Of a stretch of 64,000 nucleotides of DNA, positions 63,237 to 64,000 are shown piece after piece. Origin of the DNA: Spirometra erinaceieuropaei. Taxonomy: Eukaryota > Platyhelminthes > Cestoda > Diphyllobothriidea > Diphyllobothriidae. Under the pieces are notes generated by a model that did no database searches, was not told where the DNA came from, and worked only from the letters and a program-made list of their open reading frames with translations. The first letter of the stretch is position 1; each line of letters opens with the position of its first letter. The position numbers were made by a program, and so were the translations under genes. The stretch is taken from positions 301,737-365,736 of the forward strand of contig CACRXP010000112.1 of NCBI GenBank assembly GCA_902702965.1. The letters are read 5' to 3'.

Positions 63237-63426
63237 CCATACTAACAACACGGGCACCAGCTAAAAGCCCAGACAGGTGTTTCGCCGATCTTCTGTCGCT
63301 TCATGGCAGAACTGCGAGGGGTTCGGTTCATCAGTGGGTCCCCCTCGCAGCTGCGGCATACAGCAGCAGAATATCGGCGAAACACGTGTATGAGCTTTTA
63401 GCTGGTGCCTGTGCTGTTATTATGGT
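63237..63426. mobile_element. 190-bp hairpin (MITE-like) element with arms of about 60 bp
   Basis: The left arm at 63237-63293 (ACCATACTAACAACACGGGC, ACCAGCTAAAAGC, GGTGTTTCGCCGAT) and right arm at about 63365-63426 are inverted copies with a few mismatches. The loop itself contains an inverted GCGAGGGG/CCCCTCGC pair, so the whole element can fold. It has no coding capacity. A remnant of the same family lies at 42895-43042. Confidence 0.75.
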
Positions 63427-64000
63427 TCCCTGCAACCCAATATACACTGCCAGCTGTCTATCGGCAGTTAATGAATACTACGCTGTGGCTGATGGACATT
63501 GGCCCAAGCATTCATACATCAAATTTCGGTGTATGCCTATAGACCTTAGTTCAAAGTGATCTTATTCAGTTTAGCAGCAAATTTCTAGTGAAACTAAAAA
63601 GAAAGGATAAATAACGTCTTGATTATTAAAGAGACCTTTCCTAGGTAATCTTTCATTACACAACCACCTTCACTGAATCTGAAATATAAATTTTGCTCAT
63701 TGGGCAAAATAAAATAACCCACCTTCTATCTCTACGGTCAATCCAGATAATCAGTGCACACTGACCCAGGTGCTAGAAACGACAGCTGTTTGAAGCATAT
63801 ACCAAAATCTTTTCTTTCCTCTCGAACAAAATGAACATATAAATATATGAACAAACAAATCCACGATTATAGGCGTTCCGAACAAATATTTAAAACGCAG
63901 CAGTTCTTCTGGTTTGGAGAAGTAAATGTTAATCCTGGAAGTACTATCACGAGTCCATCGTCAGGGGCAACGACTGGAAGAAACGACTTTGTCGTTTTTT
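63427..64000. other. AT-rich sequence to the window end
   Basis: No gene or repeat was recognised. Confidence 0.45.

Noticed and set aside
1..64000. CRISPR arrays, operons and bacterial-type regulatory sites
   Set aside because: None was seen. The splice structure and repeat content show a nuclear eukaryotic sequence.

Overview
This is eukaryotic DNA: genes split by GT-AG introns, long gene-poor stretches, microsatellites, tRNA-derived SINEs, non-LTR and Penelope-like retrotransposon remnants, Tc1/mariner elements and two assembly gaps of N. The decayed RTE-like retrotransposons carry a zinc-finger tail of the kind I recall from flatworm genomes, and the only clear host gene is a divergent Wnt. 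I infer a platyhelminth, probably a large-genome tapeworm. That assignment rests on family recognition, not on a search.

The main gene is a Wnt ligand on the + strand, from about 6805 to the stop at 16122. Five coding exons (6805-7079, 8292-8929, 9958-10092, 12412-12581, 15948-16122) join in frame with GT-AG boundaries. Together they carry the N-terminal Cys/RWNC block, the TREQA helix, the palmitoylation hairpin CKCHGVSGSC, the SPDYC block and the CCGRGY C-terminal domain. The signal-peptide exon was not found. The protein is unusual in two ways: exon 2 holds two long insertions with basic motifs, and the FHWCC tip of the C-terminal hairpin reads MQQNF. Mobile elements lie in three of the four introns.

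A second, weaker gene candidate on the + strand joins an exon ending at 43676 to one starting at 44518. The intron phases agree, and the second exon encodes a zinc ribbon like that of ISXO2/Merlin-type transposases.

Most of the rest is repeats. Region by region: 1-6.7 kb is intergenic, with an old foldback copy (about 3.7 kb) and a family-B repeat (5.6-6.1 kb). 6.8-16.1 kb is the Wnt gene. 17-21.7 kb holds a duplicated repeat, an RTE endonuclease relic and degenerate TTAGGG-like tracts. 22.7-24.9 kb has SINEs beside a Tc1/mariner element with both ends. 25.6 kb is a gap. 27-31.1 kb has a SINE, family-B copies and a Penelope-like 3' end. 31.9 kb is a compound microsatellite. 32.5-33.9 kb is a CR1/Jockey-like reverse transcriptase. 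34.5-37.3 kb has a family-B copy and an RTE-like element with zinc fingers. 42.4-45 kb has a SINE, a hairpin-repeat relic and the second gene candidate. 48.6-49.5 kb is another RTE endonuclease. 50.3-63 kb is AT-rich and nearly featureless, with a second gap. 63.1-63.4 kb has a hairpin MITE beside a family-B fragment.
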